This document shows, in pieces, positions 40,854 to 40,898 of a DNA stretch of 40,898 bases. This stretch comes from Pseudoprimorskyibacter sp. (GTDB lineage: Bacteria; Pseudomonadota; Alphaproteobacteria; Rhodobacterales; Rhodobacteraceae), in the NCBI GenBank assembly GCA_029251265.1, contig JAQXDR010000224.1:1-40898 (forward strand), read 5' to 3'. Below the pieces are notes generated by a model that had not been told where the DNA came from, searched no databases, and saw nothing but the letters and a program-made list of their open reading frames with translations. A program made the position numbers and the translations under genes. How positions within the stretch are numbered: position 1 is the first letter of the stretch; every line of letters starts with the position of its first letter.

Positions 40854-40898
40854 CAGGTATGCCAAGAGCGGTGTAGCGGTTGAGAACGGCAACGCGGA
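40779..40898. mobile_element. IS5-family (IS903-like) insertion sequence, one end
   Basis: ACTTTGTTGCACAAATCAGG (40781-40800) resembles the terminal repeat of IS903-group elements as I remember it (GGCTTTGTTG...AAATCAG). About 50 bases inside it a minus-strand frame ends in the transposase tail. The element continues beyond the window, so only one end is seen. The exact boundary is uncertain by a few bases because the usual GG at the tip is AA here. Confidence 0.65.
40834..40898 (-). CDS. IS5-family transposase, C-terminal fragment
   Basis: The minus-strand frame entering from the window edge reads RVAVLNRYTALGIPVTEVAG and stops at TAA (40836-40834). This closing segment is what I recall for IS5/IS903-type transposases of roseobacters. 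The catalytic DDE residues lie outside the window. The call rests on this short match and the terminal repeat beside it. Confidence 0.65.
   Translation of the reverse strand, partial: RVAVLNRYTALGIPVTEVAG

Overview
The window looks like the chromosome of an alphaproteobacterium of the Rhodobacteraceae (Roseobacter group). The grounds are a split b/b' F0 ATP synthase operon, a MipZ-type division ATPase, the order ffh - acetyltransferases - chorismate mutase - rpsP - rimM - trmD - rplS - rpmE, and a fused aldehyde dehydrogenase next to deoC. No database search was run. Family names come from recognised motifs and remembered family patterns. I saw no rRNA, tRNA or CRISPR array.

Layout. Bases 1-2443 are a decaying mobile region: an IS transposase tail, an XRE regulator with a small membrane protein, two overlapping HTH/excisionase-like genes and a tyrosine integrase, with three in-frame stop codons between the last two. 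Then come serB and an M48 metallopeptidase lipoprotein, converging. Bases 4668-12366 form a polyamine module: a putrescine-type aminotransferase and its GntR regulator on the minus strand, and a four-gene ABC transporter plus a PuuB-like FAD oxidase on the plus strand. The divergent control region between them is full of palindromes. Bases 12367-13054 hold no convincing gene. A small secreted-protein ORF, hemH and a methyltransferase follow on the minus strand, and comF, grxC, a nitrilase-family amidase and a MarR regulator on the plus strand. A short unrecognised stretch (17563-18233) abuts an error-prone DNA polymerase dnaE2 that lacks its C-terminal domain but keeps an SOS-box-like site.

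Next, all on the minus strand, are deoC with its aldehyde dehydrogenase, then mipZ, then the translation cluster from ffh to rpmE. That cluster includes a 44-residue membrane ORF coupled to rimM. Upstream of ffh is a hairpin-rich stretch that could be a small RNA or leader. A LysR and an ArsR regulator precede the F0 operon atpI-atpB-atpE-atpF'-atpF, in which the c-subunit gene is flanked by strong hairpins. The window ends with a GFA-type protein, the overlapping run hslO - NUDIX hydrolase - CCA-adding enzyme, and the end of an IS5-family (IS903-like) element.

Most of the window is ordinary core genome. I found no clearly new multi-gene system. The observations most worth a second look are the dual-coding integrase/HTH overlap with its stop codons, the candidate RNA upstream of ffh, the truncated SOS polymerase, the polyamine control palindromes and the conserved-looking micro-ORF before rimM.
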